Below are positions 6,071-8,216 of a stretch of 8,216 nt of DNA, piece after piece. The notes below the pieces were generated by a model, which worked only from the letters and a program-made list of their open reading frames with translations, was not told where the DNA came from and ran no database searches. This DNA comes from Pseudomonadota bacterium (GTDB lineage Bacteria > Pseudomonadota > Gammaproteobacteria > Pseudomonadales > UBA5518): positions 1-8,216 of the forward strand of contig CAUJIL010000002.1 in NCBI GenBank assembly GCA_963204845.1, written 5' to 3'. A program made the position numbers and the translations under genes. The first letter of the stretch is position 1, and each line of letters begins with the position of its first letter.

Positions 6071-7960
6071 TCAGCGCGGCTTGATCGTCTCGAACTCGGG
6101 TAGCACGGGTTCGGGTTCGGGTGTGAGGCGCGAGCGCGGCGCGCTCGCCTGGCGCTCGCGGATGAAATCGTAACGCTGGCGCGTGATCCCTTCGACCTGC
6201 GCATCGTCCTTCAGGATGGTCGGGTGGATGAATACCATCAGGTTGGTCTTGCCGCGCGAACGGTTGGTACTGCTGAAGAGCTTGCCGAGCAGCGGGAGGT
6301 CGCCGAGCAGCGGTATCTTGGACCGGGTGACGCTGGCGTCGTCCTGCAGCAGACCCCCGATCACCAGCGTCTGACCATCCTTGATCAACGCCTTGGTGCG
6401 CACGAGACGCTTGTTCGTGACGATGTCGGACGCGATGTCCACCGACGGCGCGATGCTCTCTGTGCTCTGCTTCAGGTCGAGCGTGATCGAATCGCCGCGG
6501 TTGATCTGCGGCTTGATCAGCAGGTTCAGGCCGATGTCCTGGCGCTGGATCGTGGTGAACGGATTCTCGGTCGAGGAGGCCGGTCCGGTGGACTCGCCGG
6601 TCTTGAACGGCACGTTTTGTCCGACCAGCAGTTCGGCTTCCTCGTTGTCGAGCGCGACGATGGTAGGCGTGGAGAGGATGTTCGCGCGGGTCGTCGACGA
6701 CAGGGCGCGGATCACGGCCTTCAGGTCGCCATTCTCGAAGTAGCCCAGCGACAGTCCGGCGCCTGGCCGGAAACTCACGTTGCCGTCGTCGTCGGTGACC
6801 AGTCCGGTGCCGAGCGTGCCTGGCAGGTTCACCGCGGCGTTGCCGCCCGAGGAAGGAAAGTTCTCGCCTTCGCTCCACACCCACGACACGCCCAGGTCGC
6901 GCGCGTCATCGTCGGTGATTTCGACGATCAGCGCCTCGACCAGCACTTGTGCGCGGCGGATGTCGACCTGCTCGACAATCGAGCGCAGCCTGGCGAGCAC
7001 ATCGGGTGGTGCATTGATCACCAGCGCGTTGGTGCTCTTGCTGGCCTCGATGGATACCCTGCTGCGCGCGTCCTCGCCCGTGCCTTCCTGCAGCGCGCCG
7101 GCAATGCCCTTGAGGATTGGGAGCATCTCCTCGGCCTGCACATACTGCAGGTAGACGACGTCGGTGCTGCCGCCGGCCACCTCGCGGTCCAGGCTCTCGA
7201 TGATGGCACGCACGCGGCGGCGATTCTCCGGCTCCCCGCTGAGCAGGATCGAATTGGTGCGCGTGTCGACCGACAGGCTGACGAAGCGGAAGCCCTCCTC
7301 GCCGGCGAGGCCGGGGACCAGCTTCTCGAGCGTGGCGGCCACCTCTTCGGCGTTGGCGTGGCGCAGCGCGACCGCCTCGAACTGGAGGTCGCTCGCGCGG
7401 TCCAGCGTGCGCACGATCTCGGCGATGCGGCGCACGTTGTTGGCCGTCGAGGTCACGATCAGGCTGTTGCTCTCGGGATAGGCAGCGAGCATGCCGGTCT
7501 CGGGGACCAGCGGGCGCAGGTTCGCAGCGAGTTGTTCGACCGGGACGTTGCGCGGTTTGATCACCTGTACCACGACTTCACCACCGCCGGCGCCGCCGAG
7601 CGGCGGGCTGCTGGCGTTGGCCATCGCCTGCGGTACGATCTTCACGGTGCCGTCGGTGTCGATCGCGGCGAAGCCGTGCACCTCGAGCGTGGCGAGGAAC
7701 ACCTGGTAAGCCTCGGCGCTGGTCAGCGGCTCGGAGGAGAGCACGGTGACCTTGCCTTGCACGTCCTTGTGGACCACGAGGTTCTTGCCGGTCACGTCGG
7801 CCACCCACTGGATCAGCGCGCGGATATCCGCATCGCGCATGTTCATCACCAGCTTGTTGTCGGTGGCGAGCGCGCCCAGCGCGAGCAGGGTGCCGAGCAG
7901 AACGGCGGACAGACGTCGGACGGCCGCGGGAAAACGTGCATTCGCGTGGGTTTGCTTCAT
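6071..7960 (-). CDS. gspD: Type II secretion outer-membrane secretin GspD
   Basis: A 629-aa secretin that forms the outer-membrane channel of the type II secretion system. A Sec signal peptide (basic residues at 9-16, hydrophobic core 17-31, likely cut after Ala32) is followed by the N0 domain (about 34-110, MNMRDADIRALIQWVADVTG), a Gly-rich linker (117-127), N1 (129-188, VIKPRNVPVEQLAANLRPLVP), N2 (about 192-262) and N3 (about 268-345). The secretin barrel domain runs from about 350 to 590, with VPFKTG at 450-455 and the family signature IPLLGDLPLLGKLF at 549-562, ending in LMVFIHPTILKDD. The C-terminal tail is short and Pro/Glu-rich, with no clear long pilotin-binding S-domain. Modest length and tail recall XcpQ of Pseudomonas. 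The ATG overlaps the gspC stop by four bases (ATGA), so the pair is translationally coupled. No gspE follows it. Confidence 0.97.
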   Translation of the reverse strand: MKQTHANARFPAAVRRLSAVLLGTLLALGALATDNKLVMNMRDADIRALIQWVADVTGKNLVVHKDVQGKVTVLSSEPLTSAEAYQVFLATLEVHGFAAIDTDGTVKIVPQAMANASSPPLGGAGGGEVVVQVIKPRNVPVEQLAANLRPLVPETGMLAAYPESNSLIVTSTANNVRRIAEIVRTLDRASDLQFEAVALRHANAEEVAATLEKLVPGLAGEEGFRFVSLSVDTRTNSILLSGEPENRRRVRAIIESLDREVAGGSTDVVYLQYVQAEEMLPILKGIAGALQEGTGEDARSRVSIEASKSTNALVINAPPDVLARLRSIVEQVDIRRAQVLVEALIVEITDDDARDLGVSWVWSEGENFPSSGGNAAVNLPGTLGTGLVTDDDGNVSFRPGAGLSLGYFENGDLKAVIRALSSTTRANILSTPTIVALDNEEAELLVGQNVPFKTGESTGPASSTENPFTTIQRQDIGLNLLIKPQINRGDSITLDLKQSTESIAPSVDIASDIVTNKRLVRTKALIKDGQTLVIGGLLQDDASVTRSKIPLLGDLPLLGKLFSSTNRSRGKTNLMVFIHPTILKDDAQVEGITRQRYDFIRERQASAPRSRLTPEPEPVLPEFETIKPR

Positions 7961-8216
7961 TGGCGGGACCGGTTGCGCAGTTCCTCGAGGCGCTGGCGCA
8001 CCAGGCGCGCCTTGTCCTCGGCGGGTAGGTGAGCGGGAATCGGCACGGCGCCATCGGTCGCCGCCGACGCCGCGGGCAGTGACGGCGGGGACCCGACCCC
8101 GGCAGGGGGGGGCGCGGATGGCGCGCCCGCGGCCTCGATGGCCGGGAAACCGAGCCGCTCCTCGCGGCCCTGGACCAGCAGTACGACGTGGTCGCGCCGC
8201 ACGTCCTTCAATTGCG
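7957..8216 (-). CDS. gspC: Type II secretion connector GspC, C-terminal part (cut by window edge)
   Basis: The frame is open at the right edge; 86 codons are visible. The first residues, QLKDVRRDHVVLLVQGREER and then L-G-F-P, match the end of the GspC HR domain, the periplasmic module that contacts the N0 domain of GspD. After it come a Pro/Ala/Ser-rich linker of about 30 residues and a charged helix (PAEDKARLVRQRLEELRN) that could form a coiled coil, then the stop. There is no room for a PDZ domain, which many GspC proteins have; XcpP-type GspC proteins instead end in a coiled coil. The stop overlaps the gspD ATG by four bases. A run of eight G (8105-8112, plus strand) lies in the linker. 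The trans-membrane anchor is outside the window. Identification rests on the HR-like segment and on gspD. Confidence 0.8.
   Translation of the reverse strand, partial: QLKDVRRDHVVLLVQGREERLGFPAIEAAGAPSAPPPAGVGSPPSLPAASAATDGAVPIPAHLPAEDKARLVRQRLEELRNRSRQ

Noticed and set aside
6224..8032. A 602-codon open frame on the plus strand opposite gspD
   Set aside because: It mirrors the secretin codon by codon, and its translation is rich in Arg, Gly and Asp without any domain. Long antisense frames are expected in DNA with strong G/C third-position bias.
8090..8120. Possible frameshift in gspC at the G8 run that hides a PDZ domain
   Set aside because: Only about 150 bases remain before the gspD start, too few for a PDZ domain in any frame, and the present frame ends in a sensible helix and a stop coupled to gspD.

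Overview
The window is very GC-rich and tightly packed. Its gene content and order point to a Gammaproteobacterium: the mltD-gloB / yafS-rnhA-dnaQ neighbourhood is typical of that class, a FimL/ChpA-N-type protein follows dnaQ as in the general region of Pseudomonas fimL, and SohB and a type II secretion secretin mark a Gram-negative envelope. I cannot name the species. I see no mobile element, tRNA, rRNA or CRISPR, and coding style looks uniform throughout.

Layout. Positions 1-1068 (minus strand) hold gloB (glyoxalase II) followed by the 5' end of mltD (lipoprotein lytic transglycosylase), which runs off the left edge. A 104-bp divergent intergenic region (1069-1172) appears to carry two back-to-back promoters whose -10 boxes overlap. 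Positions 1173-3111 (plus strand) hold a tight run: a YafS-type methyltransferase-fold protein, rnhA (RNase HI) and dnaQ (DNA polymerase III epsilon, proofreading), the last two sharing one base. After a 106-bp gap with a -10-like box, a leader hairpin and a strong Shine-Dalgarno sequence comes a 537-aa FimL-like protein (3218-4831, GTG start). Then comes sohB, an inner-membrane S49 protease (4884-5966). A 104-bp convergent gap with a perfect 10-bp hairpin separates it from the minus-strand gspC-gspD pair (7957-8216 partial and 6071-7960), the periplasmic connector and outer-membrane secretin of a type II secretion system.

How the genes work together. rnhA and dnaQ are a replication/repair pair likely translated in a coupled way. 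gloB and mltD are co-transcribed but functionally unrelated (methylglyoxal detoxification and murein remodelling). The FimL-like protein is probably a scaffold for type IV pilus/cAMP signalling; it has no histidine at the expected phosphorylation site, and it contains two similar degenerate Hpt-like motifs. gspC here ends in a Pro/Ala linker and a charged helix in place of a PDZ domain, and gspD is not followed by gspE. This resembles the separate xcpP-xcpQ unit of Pseudomonas. I found no clearly new system. The items most worth a second look are the FimL-like duplication, the overlapping divergent promoters, the short gspC with its G8 run, and the convergent hairpin.
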